A stretch of DNA of 64,000 nt, from positions 682,001 to 746,000 of the forward strand of contig NZ_SHKX01000010.1 in the NCBI RefSeq assembly GCF_004217445.1, given 5' to 3'. The notes under the pieces were generated by a model, which saw only the letters and a list, made by a program, of their open reading frames with translations, was not told the DNA's origin and did not search any database. The DNA comes from Fluviicoccus keumensis. Its GTDB lineage: Bacteria; Pseudomonadota; Gammaproteobacteria; Pseudomonadales; Moraxellaceae. This document shows, piece after piece, positions 35,165 to 43,904 of the stretch (positions are counted from its first letter, which is position 1; the number at the start of each line of letters is the position of its first letter). Made by a program: the position numbers and the translations under genes.

Positions 35165-36066
35165 CCCGCCGGTTTCAGGTTCGAGGGCAGCGGCGGCGCG
35201 ACCAGACGCGGGCCGTCAAACCCCGCCACCTCGCCGAAATGCGTTCCGGCGTTCCACTGTGCCGTGGCCTCCGCCACTTCCTCCGCGCGCCGCGCCACGA
35301 AATTCCACCACACCAGGATCTCTTCCCCCAAAGGCGCGCCGCCGATCAGCAGCAGGCGCACCGGCCCGTCGCTGTGCATGGCCAGCGAATCGCGACCGAT
35401 GGGCAGCGCCAGCAGTTCGCCGGGCTGCAACGCTTCCCCGGCCGCCGTCGCCCCGCCTTCCAGCACCATCACCCCGTATTCGAAATCCGGGCACAACGGC
35501 AGCGTGGTCGCGGCCGCGCCGGTCGCCGTCAGGTCCGCGCCCAGCAGGGGTGAATGCACGCGCACCGGCGATGTCAGGCCCAGCCATTCGCCCACCAGCA
35601 GCGTCACCTGAAAACCATCGCGGAGCAGGCCCGGCAGTTCCGGATAATGCTCGAACGCCGGTTCGCCATGACGCTGCGCTTCCGGCAACGCGATCCACAG
35701 CTGCGCCGCCTGCAGGCGCGGCGGCCGGTCGGCGGGCGACTCCTCGGAATGGGCGATGCCGCGTCCGGCCGTCATCAGGTTCACCTGCCCCGGCCGGATG
35801 CGCTGCACATAGCCCAGGCTGTCGCGGTGGATCAGCTCGCCCTCGATCATCCACGTAAAGGTCTGCAGCCCGATATGCGGATGCGGCCCGACACGCATGC
35901 CGCCGCTGTCGCGGACATCGGCCGGACCGGCGTGGTCCAGGAAGCACCACGCGCCGATCAGGCGTTTGTGGCGGCTGGGCAGCACCCGCCGCAACGGCAT
36001 GCCGCCGACATCGGCGACGCGTGCCGCAATACGAACCGCCTCACCGGAATTCACGGAATCCATCAT
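35161..36066 (-). CDS. Pirin-family bicupin protein
   Basis: 301 aa. Cupin 1 contains the metal-site segment HPHIGLQTFTWMIEGELIHRDSLG, followed by NLMTAGRGIAHSEESP. The C-terminal cupin includes LEGGATAAGEALQPGELLALP and the LLIGGAPLGEEILVWWNFV end typical of pirins. Family members are iron-binding, some with quercetinase activity or regulatory roles. Two adjacent ATGs (36066, 36063) are possible. Probably a single-gene unit. Confidence 0.9.
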   Translation of the reverse strand: MMDSVNSGEAVRIAARVADVGGMPLRRVLPSRHKRLIGAWCFLDHAGPADVRDSGGMRVGPHPHIGLQTFTWMIEGELIHRDSLGYVQRIRPGQVNLMTAGRGIAHSEESPADRPPRLQAAQLWIALPEAQRHGEPAFEHYPELPGLLRDGFQVTLLVGEWLGLTSPVRVHSPLLGADLTATGAAATTLPLCPDFEYGVMVLEGGATAAGEALQPGELLALPIGRDSLAMHSDGPVRLLLIGGAPLGEEILVWWNFVARRAEEVAEATAQWNAGTHFGEVAGFDGPRLVAPPLPSNLKPAG

Positions 36067-36397
36067 TTACCCCCCACTCCGAATAGCAAACGAATCACCC
36101 ACACAGCATAGCCGCAAATCAACCACCTACCCCACATCCACCCAACTTCGCCGGTTTCACCACCGTCCGCAGCCAACTGTTTGAGCCCACACCCCGGACA
36201 GCGAAGCAATGGATGCGAGGCGGTGAAACAGAGGCACCCCGGCCCGCGAGTTTTGGCGAAGGACACGGTTTTGCTTACTTTTCCCAAGAGAAAAGTAAGG
36301 CCCGCGGCAGGCGGACACCCTCCTTGTCACCACACTGACACTGGAAATTTCCCAAAAAGCCCCTATCTTGTCTGTCTGTCTTCCGAGAACCCGCCCC
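36067..36397. repeat. 331-bp gene-free region with a strong hairpin
   Basis: No gene was found here. CTTACTTTTC-CCAAGA-GAAAAGTAAG (36274-36299) is a perfect 10-bp stem with a 6-base loop, set in a block (about 36195-36315) that I recall as an intergenic repeat in several beta- and gammaproteobacteria. It may be a terminator or REP-like element. The promoter of gshA must lie in the remaining right part, but no clear boxes were seen. Confidence 0.5.
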
Positions 36398-37963
36398 ATG
36401 CAATCACACCTGACGCAGCAACTGACCTGGCTGAGCCCGCAACCCCACGTCCTCCAGGGCATGTTGCGGGGCCTGGAGAAGGAAACCCTGCGCATGTCCC
36501 CCGACGGCATGATCGCGCAAACGCCGCACCCAGAAGCCCTGGGCTCGGCGCTGACCCACCCGCACATCACCACCGACTATTCGGAAGCGCTACTGGAACT
36601 GATCACCCCCGCTACCGCCAGCATCGCCGAAACCCTGGGTTTCCTCGACGACCTGCACACCTACGTCTACCGGCATCTGGGCGAGGAGCGCCTGTGGCTG
36701 AATTCCATGCCCTGCATGATCGGCCTGGACGACGAGCAGATCCCGCTGGCGCAATACGGCACGTCCAACATCGGCCGCCTGAAGACGCTGTACCGCCATG
36801 GCCTCGGCGTCCGCTACGGCCGCAAGATGCAGACCATCGCGGGCATCCACTACAACCTGTCCTTCCCCGACCGCTTCTGGGATGCCTGGCAGACCGCCCT
36901 TAGCGACGCCCGTCCCCGCCAGGACTTCATCAACGAGAAATATTTCGCGCTGGTGCGCAACTTCCAGCGCCACAGCTTCCTGCTGCTGTACCTGCTGGGC
37001 GCCAGCCCGGCGGTATGCGCCTGCTTCCTCGTCGGCCGCCAGCACAGCTTGCAAAACCTGGGCAGCCACACGCTGTACCAGCCGCACGCCACCTCGCTGC
37101 GCATGAGCCGACTGGGCTACCAGAACACCGTGCAGCGTGACCTGCATGTGTCCTACAACCGTCTCGACCACTACATCCGCGACCTCAGCCACGCCATCCA
37201 CACCCCCTATCCCGCCTTCGAGCAACTGGGGGTGAAGAACGCCGACGGCGACTACGTGCAGATGAACACCAACGTGCTGCAGATCGAGAACGAGTACTAC
37301 GGACTGATCCGCCCGAAGCGCACCACCCTGCGCGGCGAGAAGCCGACCCAGGCGCTGCGCTCGCGCGGCGTCGAATACGTGGAACTGCGCTGTGTCGACC
37401 TCAACCCCTTCGCCCCCACCGGCATCGACAGCCCCACCGCCCACTTCCTGGAGGTGTTCGCGCTGCACTCGCTGCTGTACAGCGAAGCGCCGTTCACGCC
37501 GGCCGAATACGCCCACCTGGGCGAGCGCCAGGAAACCATGGTTGAACGCGGTCGCGAACCGGGCCTGCAACTGCTGGTGGATGAAGATCCGGTGGCGTTT
37601 GCCGACGTGGCCGGCAGGCTGCTGGCGGAAATGGCCGACGTGGCCGCCCTGCTGGATCAGGCCCACCAGACCCGGCTCTACAGCGCCGCCATCCTGGAAC
37701 AACAGCAAAAGCTGGGCCGTCCGGAGCAGACCTATGCCGCGCGCGTACTGGACGCCATGAAAGAGCACGGCGACAGCTTCTTCGCCTTCGGCAAGGCGGT
37801 GGCGGAAGAACACCGCGACCTGTTCCGCGCGCGCAACCTCAGCCCGGAACGCGAAGCCCTGTTCCGGCAACAAACCGCCGATTCGCTGCAGGCGCAGGCG
37901 GATCTGGAAGCGGCCGATACGCTTGGCTTTGACGACTTCCTGGCGGCGTATAACGCCGCTTAA
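36398..37963 (+). CDS. gshA: Glutamate-cysteine ligase
   Basis: 521 aa, close to the E. coli GshA length (518). The start at 36398 gives the typical N-terminus with LRGLEKETLRMSPDG; other hallmarks are TTDYSEALLELITP, GVRYGRKMQTIAGIHYNLSFP, QMNTNVLQIENEYYGLIRPKR, and RGVEYVELRCVDLNPF. It makes gamma-glutamylcysteine, the first and rate-limiting step of glutathione synthesis, in the cytoplasm. The dsbB gene follows 95 bp later in the same direction, joining two thiol-redox functions. Confidence 0.95.
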   Translation: MQSHLTQQLTWLSPQPHVLQGMLRGLEKETLRMSPDGMIAQTPHPEALGSALTHPHITTDYSEALLELITPATASIAETLGFLDDLHTYVYRHLGEERLWLNSMPCMIGLDDEQIPLAQYGTSNIGRLKTLYRHGLGVRYGRKMQTIAGIHYNLSFPDRFWDAWQTALSDARPRQDFINEKYFALVRNFQRHSFLLLYLLGASPAVCACFLVGRQHSLQNLGSHTLYQPHATSLRMSRLGYQNTVQRDLHVSYNRLDHYIRDLSHAIHTPYPAFEQLGVKNADGDYVQMNTNVLQIENEYYGLIRPKRTTLRGEKPTQALRSRGVEYVELRCVDLNPFAPTGIDSPTAHFLEVFALHSLLYSEAPFTPAEYAHLGERQETMVERGREPGLQLLVDEDPVAFADVAGRLLAEMADVAALLDQAHQTRLYSAAILEQQQKLGRPEQTYAARVLDAMKEHGDSFFAFGKAVAEEHRDLFRARNLSPEREALFRQQTADSLQAQADLEAADTLGFDDFLAAYNAA

Positions 37964-38058
37964 CCAAAAGCGACTTGAGACCCGGGCAGGGAATGCCTAA
38001 GTTGGCGGCATCCGCCCCCGCGCTATCAGGACCGGGGGTCATTCATCCGAACGCGAGC

Positions 38059-38616
38059 ATGGCGATCCCTATGACCAATCCCTATTCCGTCAATCAGGAA
38101 TCCAAACCCGAACCAGCGCGGGGCGTGAAGCTGCCTTCGCCCCGCCTCACCAATTTCGGCCTGTTCGCGCTGATGGGCGTCGGCATGGCCTTCGCCCTGT
38201 ACCTGCAACATTTCCAGCATTACGAACCCTGCCCGCTCTGCATCTTCCAGCGGGTGGCGCTGATGGGCGTCGGCTTCAGCGCCCTGGCGGCCGCCCTGCA
38301 CAATCCGGCGGCCATCGGGCGGCGCATCTATGCCGGGATCACCCTGTTGGCGGCGCTGGCCGGACTGGGCGTGGCCGGACGCCACTCGTGGATGCAGCAC
38401 CTGCCGCCGGAAGACGTGCCCGCCTGCGGCCCCGGCCTGGACTACTGGATGCAGACTTTTCCGATGCAGGATGTGATCCGCAAGGTGCTGCACGGCTCCG
38501 GCGAATGCGCCAAGGTGGACTGGGTCTGGCTGGGGCTCAGCCTGCCGGAATGGACGCTGGTCATGTTCAGCGGCATCACCGTGGTCTGCCTGTGGCAGCT
38601 GTTCCGCAAAGCCTGA
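38059..38616 (+). CDS. dsbB: Disulfide bond formation protein B
   Basis: 185 aa (an ATG at 38071 would give 181). Four membrane helices; the first periplasmic loop has the CPLC motif in HYEPCPLCIFQR, the second loop has the Cys pair ACGPG and GECAK. It reoxidises DsbA and passes electrons to quinone. A strong terminator follows directly. Confidence 0.93.
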   Translation: MAIPMTNPYSVNQESKPEPARGVKLPSPRLTNFGLFALMGVGMAFALYLQHFQHYEPCPLCIFQRVALMGVGFSALAAALHNPAAIGRRIYAGITLLAALAGLGVAGRHSWMQHLPPEDVPACGPGLDYWMQTFPMQDVIRKVLHGSGECAKVDWVWLGLSLPEWTLVMFSGITVVCLWQLFRKA

Positions 38617-38629
38617 ACAACCCGCCATG

Positions 38630-38659
38630 AAAAAGGGCAGCCTGATGGCTGCCCTTTTT
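38630..38659. terminator. Bidirectional terminator between dsbB and the FKBP gene
   Basis: AAAAAGGGCAGCC-TGAT-GGCTGCCCTTTTT is a perfect 13-bp stem with T-runs on both strands, placed between two convergent genes. Confidence 0.93.
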
Positions 38660-38679
38660 GTTTGCCGGAAAGCCGACGC

Positions 38680-39444
38680 TTACTTGCCTTTCTTCTTGGC
38701 GGCGGGCTTCTCGGCGGCCTTGGCCGACTCGTCGCGCGTCACCTTGATCAGCTCCACTTCGAACACCAGCACGGCGTTCGGCGGGATGGCTCCGGCGCCC
38801 ATTTCGCCATAGCCCTTGTCGGAGGGAATGACGAAGCGGTACTTGGCGCCTTCCTTCATCAGCTGCACGCCTTCGGTCCAGCCGGGAATGACCTGGTCCA
38901 GACGGAACGTGGCGGTCTGGTTGCGGGCGATCGAGCTGTCGAAAACGGTGCCGTCAATCAGCTTGCCTTCGTAGTGGACTTCCACGGTATCCGAGGCCTT
39001 GGGGCTGGCGCCCGTGCCTTCGCGCAGCACTTCGTACTGCAGGCCGGAAGCCGTGGCCTTCACGCCGGCCTTCTTGGCGTTCTCGGCCAGGAAAGCTTCA
39101 CCCTTGGCCTTGTTCTCCTGGGCGGCGCGCTGGAAAGCGGCCTGGTCTTCTTCCATGCGGCGGTTCTTGTAGTCGGTCAGCAGCTTGCGCATGGTGTCTT
39201 CCGCCACCTGGGGCTGCTTGCCGCCATAACCGTCGCGGAAACCGGCGACGAACTTCTCGACATCCAGACCTTCGATGGCGGACTGGACATTCTTGCCCGT
39301 CATGAAGCCCATGCTGTAAAACACATTGCCGTCATCGCGGGCGGCAGCGGGTGCTGCGGTCGCGGAGGCAGCGGCGGCCGTATTATCGGCCGCCTGGACA
39401 GAACCGGCCGCCAGCAGGGCGGCAACCAGGAAAAGACGTTTCAT
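38680..39444 (-). CDS. FKBP-type peptidyl-prolyl isomerase (FkpA/Mip-like)
   Basis: 254 aa from the ATG at 39444. A signal peptide (KRLFLVAALLAAGSVQA) precedes an N-terminal dimerisation/chaperone domain (about 45-135, YSMGFMTGKNVQS, FVAGFRDGYGG) and a C-terminal FKBP domain (about 140-240; VEVHYEGKLIDGTVFDSS, VIPGWTEGVQLMKEGAKYRF, IPPNAVLVFEVELI). A Lys/Ala tail follows. It should assist folding of periplasmic and outer-membrane proteins. Confidence 0.92.
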   Translation of the reverse strand: MKRLFLVAALLAAGSVQAADNTAAAASATAAPAAARDDGNVFYSMGFMTGKNVQSAIEGLDVEKFVAGFRDGYGGKQPQVAEDTMRKLLTDYKNRRMEEDQAAFQRAAQENKAKGEAFLAENAKKAGVKATASGLQYEVLREGTGASPKASDTVEVHYEGKLIDGTVFDSSIARNQTATFRLDQVIPGWTEGVQLMKEGAKYRFVIPSDKGYGEMGAGAIPPNAVLVFEVELIKVTRDESAKAAEKPAAKKKGK

Positions 39445-39623
39445 AAACACTCCGGCGTTGTTGTTATCGCAAACCGGTCGAGCATACTTGCCCCCCGTTA
39501 AATTAGCTACCTCGCCCGTGTTCACCTTCGGTTACAGACGGATTGTCCGACCAGATTCTCGCTTTTGACATCCGATTGGTTTACTTTTAAGGCGTATCCC
39601 TAAACCTCTTGTGGAGATTCATC

Positions 39624-40466
39624 ATGGCTGGCAAGAAGAAAGCCGAAAAGTCGACCAACGACAAGCTGGTCGAGAAGACCACCGCGCAAGTTCAGAAGCT
39701 GGCCGACAAGGCCCAAAAGGAAACCGACAAGCTGCTGGAATCCTACCGCAAGCTGGTGAAGAAGGCCGAAACCCGCTATCAGGAAATCCTGAGCCAGGTT
39801 TCCGACAAGATGAAAACCGGCGACACCAAGGCGCTGAAGCTGCTGAAGGACGCCCAGGCCCATGCCGAAGCCGCCCTCGAAGCCGCCAAGAAGGACTATG
39901 AAAAGGCCAAGGCCATGTTCCAGCAAAGCGAGCTGAAGTCCTTCCTGCAAGGCACGCTCGCCAAGGGCAAGGAAGCGGCCAACGCCATCGCCGACGTGAT
40001 GAAGAAGGACGTCAGCGATGTCGCCAACGACGTGAAGAACGAAGCGGTGAAGATGGCCTCCGAAGTGAAGAAGGAAGCCACCAAGATTTCCGCCGACGTC
40101 AAGAAGGAAGCCACCAAGCTCTCCGCTGACGTGAAGAAGGAAGCCTCCAAGGTCGCCGCCGATGTCAAGAAAGGCGCCTCCAAGGTTGCCGCCGAAGTGA
40201 AGAAGGAAGCCTCGCAGGTCGCCGAAGAAGTCACCAAGGTGGCGGAAGAAGTGACCAAGGCCGCCGGTGACGCCGTCGCCAAGGTGGAAGAAGCCGTGAA
40301 GAAGGCTCCGGCCCGCCGCGCCCCCGCCGCCAAGCCGGCCGCAGCCCCGGCCGCGCCGAAGCCGCGCGCCCCGCGCAAGCCCGCCGCGCCGAAGGCCGCT
40401 CCCGCCGCCGAAGCCTCGGCCGCTCCGGCTCCGGAAGCTCCGGCCGCCGACAAGGCTCCCGAATAA
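39624..40466 (+). CDS. Ala/Lys-rich protein with tandem 11-residue repeats
   Basis: 280 aa from the ATG at 39624 (GGAG upstream). Residues 1-110 are helical and coiled-coil-like with a phasin flavour. Residues 137-202 are six tandem 11-mers of the type VKKEATKxSAD, an amphipathic pattern seen in LEA group 3 and apolipoprotein-like proteins. The last 60 residues are a Pro/Ala/Lys tail similar to histone-H1-like bacterial proteins. Candidate roles are polyhydroxyalkanoate-granule phasin, stress protectant or nucleoid protein. It is monocistronic with a strong terminator. Confidence 0.75.
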   Translation: MAGKKKAEKSTNDKLVEKTTAQVQKLADKAQKETDKLLESYRKLVKKAETRYQEILSQVSDKMKTGDTKALKLLKDAQAHAEAALEAAKKDYEKAKAMFQQSELKSFLQGTLAKGKEAANAIADVMKKDVSDVANDVKNEAVKMASEVKKEATKISADVKKEATKLSADVKKEASKVAADVKKGASKVAAEVKKEASQVAEEVTKVAEEVTKAAGDAVAKVEEAVKKAPARRAPAAKPAAAPAAPKPRAPRKPAAPKAAPAAEASAAPAPEAPAADKAPE

Positions 40467-40491
40467 CGCCTGCGCGTTTCGGACCTGACCG

Positions 40492-40522
40492 GAAAGGGGC
40501 GCACGTTGTGCGCCCCTTTCTC
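40492..40522 (+). terminator. Rho-independent terminator
   Basis: AAAGGGGCGCA-CGTTG-TGCGCCCCTTT followed by CTCTTT forms an 11-bp stem about 25 bp after the stop of the 11-mer-repeat gene. Confidence 0.88.
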
Positions 40523-40600
40523 TTTGGGCGCGGCTGCATCGCCCGCCGCGTTTCTCCGCTACAATAGCGCCCCTCGTTTTCCTGCCCCGGTTCCGCCTTC

Positions 40601-42490
40601 ATGATCAATTACCAGGATCTTTCCCTGCGCCGTAACGGCCGCGTCCTGTTCGCCAACGCCAGCGGCTCCATCCATCCGGGCTGGAAGATCGGCCTGACCG
40701 GGGAAAACGGCGCGGGCAAGTCCACCTTCTTCGCGGCGCTGCAGGGCACCATCGGCGTCGACTCGGGCAAGCTGGAACGCCCCGGCGTCTGGACGGTGGC
40801 GCACATGGCGCAGGAAGTGACGGCGCTGGACCGCAAGGCCATCGACTTCGTGCTGGACGGCGACCGCGAATGGCGCGAGATCAACGACGCCCTCGACACC
40901 GAGCAGGACGACCACAAGCTGGCCGATCTCTACGGCCGCTATGACGCCATCAACGGCTACACCGCCCCCACCCGCGCCGCCAAGTTGCTGGCCGGACTGG
41001 GCTTCAGCGAGCAACAGCAGCAGAACAACGTGCGCAGCTTCTCCGGCGGCTGGCGCATGCGCCTGAACCTGGCGCAGGCGCTGATGTGCCGCTCCGACCT
41101 GCTGCTGCTGGACGAACCGACCAACCACCTCGACCTCGACGCCATCCTCTGGCTGGAAGACTGGCTGAACCGCTACACCGGCACGCTGGTGCTGATCTCG
41201 CACGACCGCGATTTCCTCGACGCCACGGTGGACCACATCCTGCACATCGAACAGCAGAAGATGACGCTGTACACCGGCAACTACTCCACCTTCGAGCGCA
41301 CCCGCGCCGAGCGCCTGGCGCAGCAGCAGCAGGCCTTCGAGAAGCAGCAGCTGGAAAAGGCGCACCTGCAGAAATACATCGACCGCTTCCGCGCCCAGGC
41401 CACCAAGGCCCGCCAGGCGCAAAGCCGCATCAAGCAGCTGGAGCGCATGATCGACATCGCCCCGGCGCACGTCGATTCCGCCTTCAGCTTCAGCTTCCGC
41501 GAGCCGCACAAGCTGTGCAATCCGCTGGTGCGGCTGGATGAAGTGGTCGCCGGTTATGGCGACAAGAAGATCCTGACCAAGGTGCGGCTGAACCTGAGCC
41601 CGGAATCACGCATCGGCCTGCTGGGCCCGAACGGCGCGGGCAAGTCAACGCTGATCAAGACGCTGGTCGGCGAGCTGCCGATGATTTCCGGCGAGCGCGT
41701 GGTGGGCGAGCATGCCCGCATCGGCTATTTCGCCCAGCATCAGGTAGACCATCTGGACATGCAGGCCAGCCCGCTGCTGACGCTGACCCGCATCGCCCCG
41801 CGCGTGCAGGAACTGGAACTGCGCGCCTTCCTCGGCAGCTTCGGCTTCCAGGGCGACCGTGTCACCACCACGGTCGAGAATTTCTCCGGCGGCGAGAAGG
41901 CGCGGCTGGCGCTGGCGCTGATCGTCTGGCAGCGCCCCAACCTGCTGGTGCTGGATGAGCCCACCAACCACCTCGATCTGGAAATGCGCCACGCGCTGAG
42001 CATGGCGCTGCAGGACTTCCAGGGCGCGCTGGTGGTGGTGTCCCACGACCGGCTGCTGCTGAGCGCCTGCTGCGACGAATTCCTGCTGGTGGCCGACGGC
42101 AAGGTAATGGACTTTGAAGGCTCGCTGGCGGACTACGCCACCTGGCTGAAGAAGTGGCGCGCCGAGCAGGAAGTGCTGGCGAAGCAGCAGGCCACGGCGG
42201 CGGTTGCCGCACCGGTCGTGGAAAGCAAGCCTGCGGCGGCAGCGTCTTCCGGCAAAAAGCCTAACCCGGTGACGCTGAAGGCGAAGGTGGAAAAGCTGGA
42301 GGCGCGGCTGCATGCGCTGAACGCGAAGCAGGCCGAACTGATCGGCCTGCTGAACGGCAGCGAGATCTACGAGCCGAAGCAGGCTTCAAAACTGAAACAG
42401 GCGCTGGCGGAAAAGAGCAAGGTGGACGAGGAAACGCATCAGGTGGAGGCGGAGTACCTGACGTCGCTGGAGCAGCTGGAAAGCCTTTAA
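40601..42490 (+). CDS. yheS: ABC-F family ATPase, YheS type
   Basis: 629 aa, near the E. coli YheS length (637). Two ABC domains: Walker A GENGAGKST (about 34) and GPNGAGKST (about 345); signatures SFSGGWRMRLNLAQAL and NFSGGEKARLALAL; Walker B LLLLDEPTNHLD in both. The linker (about 235-300) is Gln/Lys-rich, and a C-terminal Ala/Lys linker leads to a coiled coil (570-629). ABC-F proteins act on ribosomes to rescue or tune translation. Its 3' end overlaps the convergent gene by 4 bp. Confidence 0.9.
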   Translation: MINYQDLSLRRNGRVLFANASGSIHPGWKIGLTGENGAGKSTFFAALQGTIGVDSGKLERPGVWTVAHMAQEVTALDRKAIDFVLDGDREWREINDALDTEQDDHKLADLYGRYDAINGYTAPTRAAKLLAGLGFSEQQQQNNVRSFSGGWRMRLNLAQALMCRSDLLLLDEPTNHLDLDAILWLEDWLNRYTGTLVLISHDRDFLDATVDHILHIEQQKMTLYTGNYSTFERTRAERLAQQQQAFEKQQLEKAHLQKYIDRFRAQATKARQAQSRIKQLERMIDIAPAHVDSAFSFSFREPHKLCNPLVRLDEVVAGYGDKKILTKVRLNLSPESRIGLLGPNGAGKSTLIKTLVGELPMISGERVVGEHARIGYFAQHQVDHLDMQASPLLTLTRIAPRVQELELRAFLGSFGFQGDRVTTTVENFSGGEKARLALALIVWQRPNLLVLDEPTNHLDLEMRHALSMALQDFQGALVVVSHDRLLLSACCDEFLLVADGKVMDFEGSLADYATWLKKWRAEQEVLAKQQATAAVAAPVVESKPAAAASSGKKPNPVTLKAKVEKLEARLHALNAKQAELIGLLNGSEIYEPKQASKLKQALAEKSKVDEETHQVEAEYLTSLEQLESL

Positions 42491-42948
42491 GGCTTGCGGA
42501 CCCTGGACGGATCGATGTAAAGATCCTCCAGCGATACCGGCTTGTCCCCGCCGGTTTCCGGCGGCCCGGCGTTCACCGGCGGGACATCCGGCAGCTTCAG
42601 GGGCAGCAGTTCCAGATTGATGCGCAACACCCGCCCTTCCCGGACCCGGATATCCCGGCGCAGGAAGGGACGGTAATCGGGGCTTTCCGCCAGCAGGCAA
42701 TACTCCCCTTCCGGGATATCACCCAGCCGGTAGCGTCCCTGCCCGTCCGTCACGGCCTGCGCCACCGGCTGTTCCGCCGGGGTCTGCAGCGTCACCCGGG
42801 CCCCGGCCAGCTGCGGCAAACGCCCGGCCTCGTTCCAGGACGACTTCAGCAACAGCGCGTCGGCGACTTCCCCGCGGATCTCCCCGCCCGCCAGCGCGGG
42901 CGCGGCGGCCAGGGCCAGGCAGGCCGTCAACGTCAACTTTAGTTTCAT
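42487..42948 (-). CDS. Exported protein with carboxypeptidase-regulatory-like domain
   Basis: 153 aa from the ATG at 42948 (GGGAGAG upstream). Signal peptide (KLKLTLTACLALAAAPALA) and one beta-sandwich domain of the carboxypeptidase-regulatory type: AGARVTLQTPAEQPVAQAVTDGQGRYRLGDIPEGEYCLLAESPDY. The remainder is Pro-rich. Possibly an envelope accessory or carbohydrate-binding protein. Function unknown. Confidence 0.72.
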   Translation of the reverse strand: MKLKLTLTACLALAAAPALAGGEIRGEVADALLLKSSWNEAGRLPQLAGARVTLQTPAEQPVAQAVTDGQGRYRLGDIPEGEYCLLAESPDYRPFLRRDIRVREGRVLRINLELLPLKLPDVPPVNAGPPETGGDKPVSLEDLYIDPSRVRKP

Positions 42949-42996
42949 CGCAATCTCTCCCGTCAATCCGGGCATCTTATCCGACTCCCGACCCTC

Positions 42997-43779
42997 CTAC
43001 GAGATCCGCCCGCGATCCGCCAGCCTCGCCCGATAAAACCCGATATCGTGGTTCGGCCAAAGCTCCGCCCCGGCGTCCCGCGCCAATCCCTTCAGCTTAC
43101 GGATCGACGCCAGCGCCATGTCTTCCCGTTCCTGCCAGCACAGGCCGGGGGCCACTTCCGCCTCCAGGTTTTCCCGCAAATCCGCCGCATCACCGCAGAG
43201 GATTACCGGGCCGCTGTCCGGCAGTTCCACCACCAGCGACATGTGCCCGGCGGTATGTCCCGGCGTCGCCACCGCGCGCACGCCGGGAACGAGGTCGTAC
43301 TCGCCGGTCTGCAGCCGCCAGGCATAGTGTTCAGGAAATTCATCAGCAAAGTACGCGCCGTCCGCCTGCGCCCGCGCGGCGGCCAGTTCGTCGGCATGGA
43401 CATGCAGCTCGCAGCCCTCCACCTCGCACAGGCCGCCCGCGTGATCGAAATGCAGGTGGCCGAGGAAGACCACGTCGATGTCACGCGGCGTCAGGCCCAG
43501 CCGGGCAAGATGCGCGCCGAGGCGCTGGTCCTCACGCATGTCGGGCGGGCCGAAGGGGAATTCTTCGGGGTTGTAGTAGCGGTCACGCAGCACGGGATCG
43601 GCCAGCTTGCGGTAATCGCAGCCGACGTCGTAGAGGATGCGGCCGTTGCGCGTTTCCACCAGCCAGGCCAGCACCGGGGCCTCGATGATCTCGCCCTGCC
43701 CCCGGTGACGGGTGGAGAGGGACTTGTCGTAGCGGTGGGTGGCAGTGAGTAAGGGTCGAATTCCCAGAATTTGCGACAT
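42997..43779 (-). CDS. MBL-fold hydrolase, N-acyl-homoserine-lactonase-like
   Basis: 260 aa with an intact di-metal site: GHLHFDHAGG (HxHxDH), the next His in TPGHTAGHMSL, the bridging Asp in LCGDAADL, and a final His in LWPNHDIGFY. The order and spacing match the AttM/AhlS group, which opens homoserine lactones or other lactones. GGAGG lies just before the ATG. It is separated by a REP pair from the guanidine operon on the same strand. Whether it quenches quorum signals is inference; no luxI/R gene is in the window. Confidence 0.8.
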   Translation of the reverse strand: MSQILGIRPLLTATHRYDKSLSTRHRGQGEIIEAPVLAWLVETRNGRILYDVGCDYRKLADPVLRDRYYNPEEFPFGPPDMREDQRLGAHLARLGLTPRDIDVVFLGHLHFDHAGGLCEVEGCELHVHADELAAARAQADGAYFADEFPEHYAWRLQTGEYDLVPGVRAVATPGHTAGHMSLVVELPDSGPVILCGDAADLRENLEAEVAPGLCWQEREDMALASIRKLKGLARDAGAELWPNHDIGFYRARLADRGRIS

Positions 43780-43795
43780 GGAACCTCCTCACCTC

Positions 43796-43878
43796 TGTAG
43801 GTCGGGCTGTAGGTCGGGCTTCAGCCCGACAATCGCCCTTCGATCGGAGAGTGTTGTCGGGCTGAAGCCCGACCTACA
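43796..43878. repeat. REP-like inverted pair (GTCGGGC type)
   Basis: TGTAGGTCGGGCTTCAGCCC at 43808 and its inverse ending CCGACCTACA at 43878 bracket 21 bp. Each unit is itself a hairpin (GTCGGGCTTCAGCCCGAC). A partial third unit is at 43796-43807. The type is widespread in Proteobacteria. It sits between the carboxylase and lactonase genes and may end transcription of the operon. A fragment, TTGTCGGGCT, also occurs at 63680. Confidence 0.8.
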
Positions 43879-43904
43879 GGTTTTTGGGATGTTTAAGGGG
43901 AGGA

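Noticed and set aside
39560..39600. Sigma-70 promoter before the 11-mer-repeat gene
   Set aside because: TTGACA is present at 39565-39570, but no -10 box lies at acceptable spacing.
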